Below are positions 14,895 to 23,714 of a stretch of 26,164 nt of DNA, one piece after another. The DNA lies in the NCBI GenBank assembly GCA_041484195.1, contig JBGPHC010000043.1, positions 1 through 26,164 on the forward strand, in the 5' to 3' direction. The DNA comes from PSRI01 sp041484195. GTDB taxonomy: Bacteria; Bacteroidota; Bacteroidia; Chitinophagales; Chitinophagaceae. Under the pieces are notes generated by a model. That model was not told where the DNA came from, ran no database searches, and was given only the letters and a program-made list of their open reading frames with translations. Position 1 is the stretch's first letter, and each line of letters starts with the position of its first letter. The position numbers and the translations under genes were made by a program.

Positions 14895-16112
14895 ATGGAA
14901 AATACTTCCCGCCAGGCCTACCTCGACTGGCTTCGCATTCTGGCCATCATCGGTGTACTATTCTTCCATTCAGCCATGCCTTTCGCGGGCGGAGACTGGC
15001 ATATTAAAGACAAGGAAACCAGCTCCATTTTGGATGAATTTGTCTCCTGGCTTCACCGTTTCCGGATGCCGCTGCTTTTCTTTATTTCGGGCACAGTGAG
15101 TTATTACATGTTACAGAAGAGAAGCAGTGGCGGGTTTATAGCACTCCGTTTTCGTCGCTTGTTCGTTCCCCTGCTCCTGGGCATGCTGGTCATCGTTCCA
15201 CCGCAGGTATATATGGAACGTGTTAACCAGGGTTTCAAAGGGAATTTTATAGATTTTTATCCCACCATATTCAGTACCGGGCCCTATCCCAAAGGCAATA
15301 TGAGCTGGCACCATCTCTGGTTCATCGCTTATTTGCTGCTGTATGATATTATGTGTGCGCCATTTTTCAAATGGTTGATCTCGGCAAAAGGGAAATTATT
15401 AATACAAAAATTGAATTGGCTCGGGAGCGGAAGATGGGTTTACCTTTTGATGCTACCCGGCATGTTGATCTACACCTTCATGGCTTCACGTTTTCCCGAA
15501 ACCAATAACCTGGTCCGGGATTATGCCTATTTCCCGTATTGGCTATGTTTTCTCCTGGCAGGATTTGTTTGCATAGCCCATCCCGGCCTGATGAACAGCC
15601 TGGAGAGGAATCGTCGTTTTTCCCTTGCTATGGCCTTTGCATCCCTGCTTGTTCTCAATTATCTGAGATGGAATAATCAAACCCCCTGGGATCTGCTGGT
15701 GCCATTCAGGATTGATTGGAGAACCTACCTTTATATGGCCTGTTATTCGATCTGCGCATGGAGCTGGGTATTTACTGCGGTCGGATATGGAAAGAAATAT
15801 CTTAACCGGCAATATCCTGTTATGGGATACCTGAACCAGGCTGTTTATCCATTTTATATCCTGCACCAAACAGTTATTGTAGTGATTGCTTATTATGTTA
15901 CACGGGCAACAGATTCCGTTGCCATGAAATATGCATTCATTGTTCTAGTCACATTTGTCATATCGGTTGGCATCTACCACTTGTTCATACGTCCATTCGC
16001 CTGGATGCGGTTTTTATTTGGAATGAAAGAAACCCGAGCAAAAAGGAAAATTGAAAAACCTAATCCTGCCTCTGAAGTCATGCCTGAGGCCGCCTTAATT
16101 TTAACGCCTTAA
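14895..16112 (+). CDS. membrane acyltransferase (acyltransferase 3 family)
   Basis: The ATG at 14895 gives 405 residues beginning MENTSRQAYLDWLRI; the frame continues upstream only to a GTG. The family marks are the first-helix motif YLDWLRILAIIGVLFFHS, with the conserved His, and RMPLLFFISGTVSYY in the second region, followed by about eight more helices, including MSWHHLWFIAYLLLYD. Acyltransferase 3 proteins move acyl groups onto extracytoplasmic sugars, glycans or other acceptors; this one resembles the OpgC/glucan-modifying branch. The acceptor is unknown. It lies 21 bases before the histidine kinase gene and is likely co-transcribed. Confidence 0.85.
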   Translation: MENTSRQAYLDWLRILAIIGVLFFHSAMPFAGGDWHIKDKETSSILDEFVSWLHRFRMPLLFFISGTVSYYMLQKRSSGGFIALRFRRLFVPLLLGMLVIVPPQVYMERVNQGFKGNFIDFYPTIFSTGPYPKGNMSWHHLWFIAYLLLYDIMCAPFFKWLISAKGKLLIQKLNWLGSGRWVYLLMLPGMLIYTFMASRFPETNNLVRDYAYFPYWLCFLLAGFVCIAHPGLMNSLERNRRFSLAMAFASLLVLNYLRWNNQTPWDLLVPFRIDWRTYLYMACYSICAWSWVFTAVGYGKKYLNRQYPVMGYLNQAVYPFYILHQTVIVVIAYYVTRATDSVAMKYAFIVLVTFVISVGIYHLFIRPFAWMRFLFGMKETRAKRKIEKPNPASEVMPEAALILTP

Positions 16113-16133
16113 TTGTCGTAAATTTAAAATGCC

Positions 16134-17162
16134 ATGTCTTTCTTCAGGAAATATATATTCCCTCCACTCTATGGCCTGACTGTGTATTTTACCATCCGGC
16201 TGCTGAACGATTCCGTTTCGGGCAAGGTATTCTGGGATAGAAGCTGGAAGCTGAATTTTACTGAGCAGGCCTGGAGTGTGGTCATGGGTTTTGTGGTACT
16301 GTGGATATTTGACCGCCTGTTCAGATGGTTCGACAATAGGTGGGAATCACAGCTCAGTTATACGAGATTAGCAAAAGAATTGGGATATCTCATCTTACTT
16401 AATGTTGTATTGCAGAATCTGGTCCTGACGCCTCTTGCCGCATTTACAGATGATGGTCTTCAATGGGCGGATTTCGTGCTCATCAATACCGTTCCTTTGC
16501 TCTACGCCTTGATTTATTATGGCGTGACCCACAGTCATAAATTCTTACAATCCTATATTAACGGCAAGGTTCAACTGGAGAAGATCATGAATGATCATTT
16601 GCGGACCGAATTAAAATTCCTGCGCGCCCAATACCATCCGCATTTCCTCTTCAATGCCCTCAATGCGATCTATTTCCAGATGGATGAAAATGTGGAAGAA
16701 GCCAAGAAAACGGTCGAGAAATTTTCAGAATTATTGCGTTACCAGCTTTATGACCAGCATCAGACTGTCCCCATCAGCAGGGAAATCCACTATCTTGAAA
16801 ATTTTATCGCCTTGCAAAAACTTCGGTCTTCGGCACGGCTGGAACTGGAGACATCCTTCGATGGCCTACTTAACGGAGAACAGGTATATCCCCTGCTTTT
16901 TCAGCCCCTGGTTGAAAACGCGTTTAAATATGTTGGGGGTGATTACCTGATTAAAATTTCACTCTGCAAGCGGGAGAAGGATATTTTCATGACAGTGGAA
17001 AACTCGATGCACTCGGCCGCAAGTCCTGAAATCAGTTCCGGCATCGGCCTGGCTAATTTGAAAAGAAGACTGGAGCTTTTATACCCGGACAAGCACCATT
17101 TCACCGCCGGCCCCACTGGAACAAGCTTCTTTGCACAACTCTCAATAACGGTTGATTCATGA
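16134..17162 (+). CDS. LytS-type sensor histidine kinase
   Basis: A 342-residue protein with about four N-terminal membrane helices (residues 10-140) and no separate sensor domain, then the His_kinase motif QYHPHFLFNALNAIYF with phospho-acceptor His170. The ATP-binding part shows the N box LVENAFKY and the G box SGIGLANLKRRLELLY. This is the LytS/AlgZ group that pairs with LytTR regulators. The stop overlaps the start of the response regulator (ATGA at 17159-17162), so the two are translationally coupled. The signal sensed is unknown. The membrane acyltransferase upstream could be a target or a source of the signal (inference). Confidence 0.9.
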   Translation: MSFFRKYIFPPLYGLTVYFTIRLLNDSVSGKVFWDRSWKLNFTEQAWSVVMGFVVLWIFDRLFRWFDNRWESQLSYTRLAKELGYLILLNVVLQNLVLTPLAAFTDDGLQWADFVLINTVPLLYALIYYGVTHSHKFLQSYINGKVQLEKIMNDHLRTELKFLRAQYHPHFLFNALNAIYFQMDENVEEAKKTVEKFSELLRYQLYDQHQTVPISREIHYLENFIALQKLRSSARLELETSFDGLLNGEQVYPLLFQPLVENAFKYVGGDYLIKISLCKREKDIFMTVENSMHSAASPEISSGIGLANLKRRLELLYPDKHHFTAGPTGTSFFAQLSITVDS

Positions 17163-17869
17163 GTAATATGACGATATCATGTATTCTCACAGACGATGAA
17201 CCTCTGGCGCGAAGGGGATTAGAGGGCTATATTGAAAAGATAGGCTACCTGAATCTGGTGGCCCAATGCGAAGACGCATTGCAACTCACTTCTTTCCTGA
17301 AACAGCAACCCGTTGATCTGTTGTTCCTAGATATAGAAATGCCAATGATAAATGGTATCGAATTCCTGCAAACCATCTCCGATCCTCCCAAAGTCATCTT
17401 AACCACTGCTTTTGAAAATTATGCCTTGCAGGGTTTTGACCTGGATGTGTTGGATTATCTCCTGAAACCAATTTCCTTCAACCGCTTCCTAAAAGCCTGC
17501 AATAAGGCTCACGATTATTTCCGGTCCCGGCTCGAAAATTCATCACCATATTTCTTTATCAAGGCCGACCATAAACTGGAAAAAGTATTCTTCGATGATA
17601 TCTTGTTTGTGGAAGCGATGGAAAATTATGTGGCCATCTACACCCGGGACAGAAAAATGATCACACACGCCAGCCTGCGGTCTGTGCAACAGGAATTACC
17701 AGAAAATTCCTTCATTCAGCCGCATAAATCCTATCTCGTCAACATGGGAAAGATAAGCGCCATAGAAGGGAATATCCTGCATTTGGAAAAATACCAGGTA
17801 CCGGTAAGTAAGTACCTGAAAGATGAAGTGATGGGAAAAATCCTGAATAACCGGATCCTGAAAAAATAA
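17159..17869 (+). CDS. LytTR-family response regulator
   Basis: A 236-residue protein with a receiver domain (1-120: acidic pair Asp12-Asp13, phospho-acceptor Asp58 in LFLDIEMP, conserved Lys in YLLKPISF) and a LytTR DNA-binding domain (about 135-232: VEAMENYVAIYT, SFIQPHKSYLVN). It is the cognate partner of the kinase whose gene it overlaps. LytTR proteins bind pairs of short direct repeats; I did not identify such sites here. The next gene starts 14 bases later, so the operon probably continues. Confidence 0.92.
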   Translation: MSNMTISCILTDDEPLARRGLEGYIEKIGYLNLVAQCEDALQLTSFLKQQPVDLLFLDIEMPMINGIEFLQTISDPPKVILTTAFENYALQGFDLDVLDYLLKPISFNRFLKACNKAHDYFRSRLENSSPYFFIKADHKLEKVFFDDILFVEAMENYVAIYTRDRKMITHASLRSVQQELPENSFIQPHKSYLVNMGKISAIEGNILHLEKYQVPVSKYLKDEVMGKILNNRILKK

Positions 17870-17883
17870 AACAGGTAGTTGAA

Positions 17884-19029
17884 ATGTCAGTCAGATCAAA
17901 TAAGATAAGGCCTTTCACTGTTTATGTAGAACAATCCTTCCTGGATGATATGAAGGCCCGGATTAGTAATACAAGATGGACCGACGAGATCATTGGCTCA
18001 GGCTGGAGCAATGGCACTAACCTCGGCTATTTGAAAGAACTGGCGGCATATTGGGTTCATGAATTTGACTGGAGAAAACTGGAAGCGGAGATAAATTTCT
18101 ATCCTAATTTCCTGGCTGAAATAAATGGTCATACCATACATTTCATGCATATCCGGGGAAAGGGCAAAATCTCGGTTCCCCTGGTGATTACACATGGGTG
18201 GCCAGGATCTTTCCTGGAAATGATGAAGCTGGTCCCGCTCCTCACCAGCGATGAAAATTTTTCTTTCGACCTGGTTATTCCTTCTGTAATGGGATTTGGA
18301 TTTTCAGAAAAGATAACTGAACCAGGATGCAATAGCATTTTCGTGGCCGACCTCTGGCTTAGATTGATGAGTGAACTTGGTCATGATAAATTTGGCGCAC
18401 AGGGTGGAGATATCGGGGCCGGCATCAGCACCTGGCTTGCACTCAGATACCCGGAAAATATCCTGGGTCTTCATCTGAATTTTATTCCCGGATCATATAG
18501 CCCCTATATAAAGGAAGGGGAGCCATTGGTGCCGGGGATGGAGGAATATGTAAAGAAACGCAATCAATGGATCATGGAAGAAGGCGCTTACTCGCAGCTC
18601 CATAGAACAAAACCAATCAGCTTAGCTCATGGATTGAATGATTCGCCCATTGGTCTTTGCTCCTGGATTATAGAGAAGTTTCATACCTGGAGCGACAATA
18701 AGGGCCATATCGAGAATTCATTCACGAAGGATGAATTACTAGGTAATATTACTTTATACTGGGTCACCCAAACAATTCATTCATCCATCAGGATTTACAA
18801 GGAGAACGCCAATGCTCCAATGAAATTTGGAAAAGATGATTTTGTAAGAGTGCCTGTTGCCTTCGCGAATTTTATAAAGGAAATATCCGCACCTCCCAGG
18901 CCCTGGATAGAAAAGGGATTCAATATCCGTCATTGGACAGACATGGCGGAAGGCGGCCATTTCGCGGCCCTGGAACAACCGCGCTTACTCGCAGATGATA
19001 TAATTGATTTTTTTAAAAGCATTACTTAG
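17884..19029 (+). CDS. epoxide hydrolase (EHN-type alpha/beta hydrolase)
   Basis: The 381-residue protein has the N-terminal EHN region of microsomal-type epoxide hydrolases (residues 8-110, with RISNTRW and YLKELAAYW) and then the alpha/beta hydrolase core. HGWPGS is the oxyanion motif, Asp176 in GGDIGAG is the nucleophile that forms the ester with the epoxide, and His359 in GGHFAALEQP is the catalytic base. The enzyme opens epoxides to diols. There is no signal peptide, so it is cytoplasmic. It follows the response regulator by 14 bases. The physiological substrate is unknown; detoxification is the usual guess for orphan members. Confidence 0.88.
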   Translation: MSVRSNKIRPFTVYVEQSFLDDMKARISNTRWTDEIIGSGWSNGTNLGYLKELAAYWVHEFDWRKLEAEINFYPNFLAEINGHTIHFMHIRGKGKISVPLVITHGWPGSFLEMMKLVPLLTSDENFSFDLVIPSVMGFGFSEKITEPGCNSIFVADLWLRLMSELGHDKFGAQGGDIGAGISTWLALRYPENILGLHLNFIPGSYSPYIKEGEPLVPGMEEYVKKRNQWIMEEGAYSQLHRTKPISLAHGLNDSPIGLCSWIIEKFHTWSDNKGHIENSFTKDELLGNITLYWVTQTIHSSIRIYKENANAPMKFGKDDFVRVPVAFANFIKEISAPPRPWIEKGFNIRHWTDMAEGGHFAALEQPRLLADDIIDFFKSIT

Positions 19030-19131
19030 TGAAATCATGGCTGCAATTATTGATGAATTCTCGAATTAAAAACAATGGAACTGACTTCTTTACTGCGATT
19101 CCCAATTCCCCATTTTTGTTTACATTTCAGG

Positions 19132-21177
19132 ATGAAAATATTATTCATCGTTTTCTTGCTGTTGCAGGGCCGTGCCTGGGCACAGATCGATCCCTCAAGG
19201 ATTACGATCGCGAGGGACAGTTTTGGCGTTCCCCATATTTTCGCTCCCACCGATCCCGAAGTGGCATATGGTCTTGCATGGGCCCATGCGGAAGATGATT
19301 TTGCCAATATTCAATTGCTGGTTCTTACCGGGAAGGCCCAATTGGGTACGGTTCTGGGAAAGGCGGGGGCAAGGGTGGATTATGTAATGCAACTGCTGCG
19401 CTGCCGCGAATTGGTGGATGAACAATGGTCAACACTGAGTCCTGATTTTGTGGCCCTGGTTCGTGGATATGTGGAAGGGTTGAACGCTTACGCCAAAGCA
19501 TACCCGAGAGAGGTGAGACATAAAAAGGCCTTCCCATTCAATGAAAAAGAATACCTGACCTCCGTCGTTTTTTCACTGAGCGTATTTTGCGGAGTTGACA
19601 AGCTCCTGCCCCAGATATTAGACGGCCGGGTGGCGACCATTCCCGGTTTCCAAACTGAAGGTTCCAATGCATTTGCCATTCATCCTTCGCGCAGCAGGAG
19701 CGGGGAAGCATTCCTGGTGATCAACGCGCATCAACCCCTGGAAGGCCCTGCGGCATTCTATGAAGCACATGTTCAGAGTGAGCAAGGATGGAATATGCTG
19801 GGCGGGCTCTTTCCCGGCGGCTGCCTCATCTTCCATGGCACTAATGAAAACCTGGGATGGGCGCATACCGTGAATAACCAGGATAAGATAGATCTCTTCG
19901 AATTGCAAATGAATCCCCAGAATTCTAACCAATACAAATTCGATGATCAATGGCTGGACCTGGAAATAAGAAAAGTGAAATTGAAAGTGAAGGGCATACC
20001 CGTTTCCATCAACAAAAAATTATTTTGGAGCAGGTATGGCGCCACCCTCAAAACAAAACGTGGTGTATTTTCCATTCGACTGCCGGCCAATATGGACTGC
20101 AGGGCCATGGAAGAATGGTACCGAATGAATAAAGCCAGGAATTTTACGGAGTTCTACCGCGCTCTGAGTATGACCAGCCTGCCTATGTTTAACATCACCT
20201 ATGCCGACAGGTACGACACTATTTTTTACATCAGCAATGGCAAAATGCCGCTACGTAATCCCAATCCCAAATACAACTGGCGCGGCACTGTGCCGGGAAA
20301 TGTGTCGGCTACACTCTGGACAAGATTCAAACCCATCACCGAATTGCCACAATATATCAATCCTCATTCGGGATACCTTTTCAATACGAATCATTCACCA
20401 TTTCTGGCAACCGATTCGGCCGATAACCTGGACAAGAATAAATTCGATCCTAACGACGGATATGAATTATTCCGGAACAACCGAAGTCAGCGCGTGAACG
20501 AATTGATTCCCGGGAATGATCTAATCAGCTTCGACCAACTGAAACGCATCAAATTTGACCTCCAATACCCGCAGCAACTGCAATTTCCTTATGATATTGA
20601 CAGCATGTTTCTACTCGATGAGAATGAATACCCTTCATTGAAAGATATAATCAGCAAATTCCATCAATGGAACAGAAAGGCAGATGTGGCTAGCAAAGGT
20701 GCTGCGATTTTTCTGCTTGCCTATAGCTACCTGGCCCCAAAACTCATAGGTTCGCCACCACGCAAAATCACGAAAGCAGAAGCAGTGGAAACATACCAAT
20801 ACGTGCAGGATTACATGATAAAATATTTTGGCAACACCGATCAGAAACTGGGTGATATTCAAGAACTCGTCAGGGGAGATGAAGTCCGTTCTGCTGGCGG
20901 ACTTCCGGACGTTCTGGCGGCCGAATACACCGCTCCTTACAAAAATGGCATGAGGCAAATCGTGCAAGGGGATGCATATATTTGTTTTGTGCGTTATCCT
21001 AAAACCGGGCTGCCCATCATTGAATCCATCAATGCATTCGGAGCCAGTAATCACCCCGACTCACCCCATTACAAAGACCAGATGCCTTTATTCCTGCAGC
21101 AGAAAACCAAGCACATGACTCTGAACAAGAATGAGGTATTGAAAAACGCCGAGCGAATTTATCATCCGGGGAAATAA
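19132..21177 (+). CDS. penicillin acylase family amidohydrolase, secreted
   Basis: I choose the ATG at 19132 because it gives a signal peptide (MKILFIVFLLLQGRAWAQ) and has a purine-rich stretch before it; a frame from 19075 adds 19 residues with no signal character. The resulting 681-residue precursor has the Ntn-hydrolase layout: a leading alpha region, then the nucleophile Ser178 in EGSNAFAI, where self-cleavage would give the beta chain, followed by HTVNNQDKID and NTNHSP, which match the conserved Asn region. Members hydrolyse amide bonds in penicillins, cyclic lipopeptides or acyl-homoserine lactones; the substrate here is not known. It acts in the periplasm. It lies 102 bases after the epoxide hydrolase gene. 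Confidence 0.88.
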   Translation: MKILFIVFLLLQGRAWAQIDPSRITIARDSFGVPHIFAPTDPEVAYGLAWAHAEDDFANIQLLVLTGKAQLGTVLGKAGARVDYVMQLLRCRELVDEQWSTLSPDFVALVRGYVEGLNAYAKAYPREVRHKKAFPFNEKEYLTSVVFSLSVFCGVDKLLPQILDGRVATIPGFQTEGSNAFAIHPSRSRSGEAFLVINAHQPLEGPAAFYEAHVQSEQGWNMLGGLFPGGCLIFHGTNENLGWAHTVNNQDKIDLFELQMNPQNSNQYKFDDQWLDLEIRKVKLKVKGIPVSINKKLFWSRYGATLKTKRGVFSIRLPANMDCRAMEEWYRMNKARNFTEFYRALSMTSLPMFNITYADRYDTIFYISNGKMPLRNPNPKYNWRGTVPGNVSATLWTRFKPITELPQYINPHSGYLFNTNHSPFLATDSADNLDKNKFDPNDGYELFRNNRSQRVNELIPGNDLISFDQLKRIKFDLQYPQQLQFPYDIDSMFLLDENEYPSLKDIISKFHQWNRKADVASKGAAIFLLAYSYLAPKLIGSPPRKITKAEAVETYQYVQDYMIKYFGNTDQKLGDIQELVRGDEVRSAGGLPDVLAAEYTAPYKNGMRQIVQGDAYICFVRYPKTGLPIIESINAFGASNHPDSPHYKDQMPLFLQQKTKHMTLNKNEVLKNAERIYHPGK

Positions 21178-21279
21178 GAATGGCCAATGATTTATGTGCC
21201 TGGCGCCAGAATCTGACTCCCTTAATGGCGAAAATAGATCTTTATCTCAGCCGTTGAAATCTCGATACTGCGGATATAA

Positions 21280-21798
21280 TTATTGTTTTGGTTTCAGGAA
21301 TACCAATTGGCCAATGTGGTAGGCCATGTGGGCGGTTCTGTTGAGGATCACGTTTAATTTATTCCTGAATGGTTCCCTGGCAAAATCTTCTTCTGATATG
21401 GCAGTGTGTTTCTTGAACCATTCTTCGGGTGGCCATTCTTCAAAATATTTTCCGAGCCGGGTATTCACTTCGGCCCAGTTTTGTTTCAGCACTTCAACAG
21501 AAGGCATGGTGAATCCCGATTTGTCAGGGTTAGCGACAAATATTTCATACAGGTGCGGATATTTCTTTTCACCCATACCCAGCAGGGGAAACATGTTATC
21601 GGTTACCGCTACCAGGTGGCCCAATAGATAAATGCCACTATTCCTACCGGGAGCAACGTCTTCCTCCAATTGTTCATCGGAAATTTCGTTCAGGAGGCTT
21701 TCAACTCTCTTCAATTGCATTTCCCAGGCATTGATCGCCATTCTTACAATTAATTCATTTTCCTGTATGGGCCTGGTATTTTCCAAAGAGGGATTCAT
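21280..21798 (-). CDS. DinB-fold metal-dependent protein
   Basis: A 172-residue protein with the four-helix DinB/YfiT-like fold. The usual three metal ligands are visible as His61 in YLLGHLVAV and His157/His161 in AHMAYHIGQ. The family includes thiol-dependent S-transferases and many proteins of unknown role. The start is an ATG at 21798 with an A/T-rich leader. It stands alone, facing away from the alpha/beta hydrolase gene at 22021, with 222 bases of likely shared promoter region between them. Confidence 0.82.
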   Translation of the reverse strand: MNPSLENTRPIQENELIVRMAINAWEMQLKRVESLLNEISDEQLEEDVAPGRNSGIYLLGHLVAVTDNMFPLLGMGEKKYPHLYEIFVANPDKSGFTMPSVEVLKQNWAEVNTRLGKYFEEWPPEEWFKKHTAISEEDFAREPFRNKLNVILNRTAHMAYHIGQLVFLKPKQ

Positions 21799-22020
21799 GA
21801 TTTTTTTTTAATTTAGATAAATTTTCCGAAAATTCGTTTCCTTCTGCTTATAACAGTTTTCACAATAAATTGTTTGATCTATTCTGACTGCCGGCCCTTC
21901 AATATTATATCATAATATCTTAATCTTACCCTTTTACTTTAGTCCTGCCCCGAAATATTAACCAGAATCGGCCGATTCCTGAATGTACTCATTATTACAA
22001 TACTTTTAAAATCAAGACTC

Positions 22021-22851
22021 ATGTTAAACAACAATTCAAAGGAGATTGTATTTATCACCGGTGCATTTGTAGGTAATGCATGCTGGAATGAATGGAGAAC
22101 CTATTTTGAAGGCAAAGGATACTCGACTATTGCTCCGGCTTGGCCTTTCAAAAACACGTCGGCTGCAGAATTGAGAGCGAGACAACCGAATGACATAGAT
22201 TTGGCAACTCTAACTCTTTCGCAATTGGTGGATTACTACGTGGATATCGTAAAGGGATTTCCGGAAAGACCCATATTGATCGGGCACTCACTCGGCGGGC
22301 TCATTACACAGATCCTCGTGAACCGGGACCTCGCTGCCGCGGGAGTGGCAATTCACTCTTTGCCGCCACAAGGGATAATCCCCTATGAATTCTCATTCCT
22401 GAAAGCAGGATGGAAATCCCTGGGATTGTTTACTTCCGCGAAGAAGACTTATTTGATGTCGTTCAGAGATTGGCAATATGCATTTGTCAATGGAATGCCT
22501 TTGGAAGAACAAAAAGCCGCCTACGAAAAATACACAATCCCTGAATCTAAAACGGTTACCAGGGGAGGATTGACGAGTGCAGCTAAAGTTGATTTTGCGA
22601 AACCGCATGTTCCCTTACTCCTCACCTCCGGAAGTACAGACCATATTATACCGGCCCATCTTAATTTGCGCAATTTCAGGAAATATGCAGACAATGGCTC
22701 AGTCCTGGATTATAAGGAATTTCCCGGGAGGAATCATTTTGTTTTGGGTCAGCCCACCTGGAAGGAAGACGCTGAATTCATCCTGAACTGGATACAGAAA
22801 ATTTCGGAGCAGCTCAAACCGGAAGCGGAAAGGATGAGCTTGCAGCAATGA
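22021..22851 (+). CDS. alpha/beta hydrolase
   Basis: A 276-residue cytoplasmic alpha/beta hydrolase. The nucleophile elbow is GHSLGG with Ser90, the likely acid is Asp in GSTDHIIP, and the catalytic His is in PGRNHFVLGQ. The start region FITGAFVGNACWNEW carries the oxyanion loop; the cap part (about 110-190) is short. The family covers many esterases and lactonases and the substrate cannot be told. It has its own terminator just downstream and no operon partners. Confidence 0.83.
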   Translation: MLNNNSKEIVFITGAFVGNACWNEWRTYFEGKGYSTIAPAWPFKNTSAAELRARQPNDIDLATLTLSQLVDYYVDIVKGFPERPILIGHSLGGLITQILVNRDLAAAGVAIHSLPPQGIIPYEFSFLKAGWKSLGLFTSAKKTYLMSFRDWQYAFVNGMPLEEQKAAYEKYTIPESKTVTRGGLTSAAKVDFAKPHVPLLLTSGSTDHIIPAHLNLRNFRKYADNGSVLDYKEFPGRNHFVLGQPTWKEDAEFILNWIQKISEQLKPEAERMSLQQ

Positions 22852-22930
22852 AATGGGAATAATTGGAAGTACATTAAGAAGCAGGATAGCGTATTCAATA
22901 ATTCCATCTTGACCATCCAATCAATAAAAA

Positions 22931-22962
22931 GTCCGGCCTTTTAATGCGCCGGACCTTTTTTT
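22931..22962. terminator. bidirectional intrinsic terminator
   Basis: The stem GTCCGGC/GCCGGAC (22931-22937 and 22948-22954) with a ten-base loop is followed by seven T on the plus strand and by five T on the minus strand. It serves the alpha/beta hydrolase gene and the convergent 109-residue gene. Confidence 0.85.
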
Positions 22963-23002
22963 GGAATTTTATCTGATAGCACTGATGCTTTCGCTTTGTT
23001 TT

Positions 23003-23332
23003 TTAATTAGGAAACTGACTGCCGCCGAAGTTATGGGGATCGATGGAATAATAGGGGTCAGAAATTTCATTTGATTCACCCATTTCCAAAGCGATAAAGG
23101 ATGCGGCTTCACGGATTTCCCGGAGGTAGAGCGATTTTCCATCGGCGGAACGCTCGCAAATTTCGGGCATCATCTCACGGATCAATCCATTCCACAATGC
23201 TTCCTGTAACTGCTCTTTATCGGAGAGATGGTTTTGATTTTCATTCGATTCATCCTTTTCGCACCATTGGCGGGATGAAAAACTGGTGCCGGTCATCACC
23301 AATATTTCCTGTTGTGTAGATCTTGTTTCCAT
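23003..23332 (-). CDS. conserved-looking 109-residue protein of unknown function
   Basis: No signal peptide or membrane segment. The sequence has a polar start with MTGTSFSSRQWCEKDE, then a mostly helical centre with EQLQEALWNGLIREMMPEIC and LYLREIREAASFIALEMGES, and an acidic, aromatic tail (DPYYSIDPHNFGG). Codon use is like that of its neighbours and the frame is closed by a good terminator, so I take it as real. I do not recognise a family with confidence. The pattern of helices is that of a small cytoplasmic protein, perhaps a partner of something not in this window. Confidence 0.6.
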   Translation of the reverse strand: METRSTQQEILVMTGTSFSSRQWCEKDESNENQNHLSDKEQLQEALWNGLIREMMPEICERSADGKSLYLREIREAASFIALEMGESNEISDPYYSIDPHNFGGSQFPN

Positions 23333-23714
23333 AACTTATGTTTTATGGCTTTCATTAAAATAGACGCAGATATTGCCTCAAGGGTAACATCGGCCAACCC
23401 AAAAATTGAGTTAAAAATGACAGGACCCGGAAGAATCCAGCCTTAGCAAGTGCATTCAGGTTGGCCGCTAAGCCTCTCTCTAAATCTCCGCGAGGGATGG
23501 ATTGACATTTAGCAATTAAACAGGGAGTGTATTAAACTGACTGTTTGTAAAACTCAAATTCATTGACAGGATGCCGGCAAATAATAAACCGCAATATCTT
23601 TGTATGCTTTCTATTGGGCCAATCATCCAGATAAGATCGTCACATTCAATAAAATCAGTAACTTGAATACATGGAATCATGATCAGGAATTGAGCCTGGT
23701 TCTATCCAAAAATA
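23333..23714 (+). other. gene-free stretch upstream of the XdhC-family gene
   Basis: No gene with good support. A 33-codon frame at 23345-23446 is noted but not called. The stretch holds one promoter-like box at 23595-23602, listed separately. Confidence 0.4.
23595..23602 (+). promoter_or_regulatory. possible -7 box (TATCTTTG) for the XdhC-family gene
   Basis: TATCTTTG matches TAnnTTTG and lies 112 bases before the ATG at 23715. No TTTG sits at the proper -33 distance, so the call is weak. Confidence 0.3.

Noticed and set aside
21200..21209. 10-bp palindrome CTGGCGCCAG after the penicillin acylase gene
   Set aside because: No loop and no T-run, so not a terminator; no sign of an operator role.
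23345..23446. 33-codon frame beginning MAFIKIDADIASR
   Set aside because: Short, no ribosome binding site or neighbouring support; could be chance. Conservation in relatives would change this.
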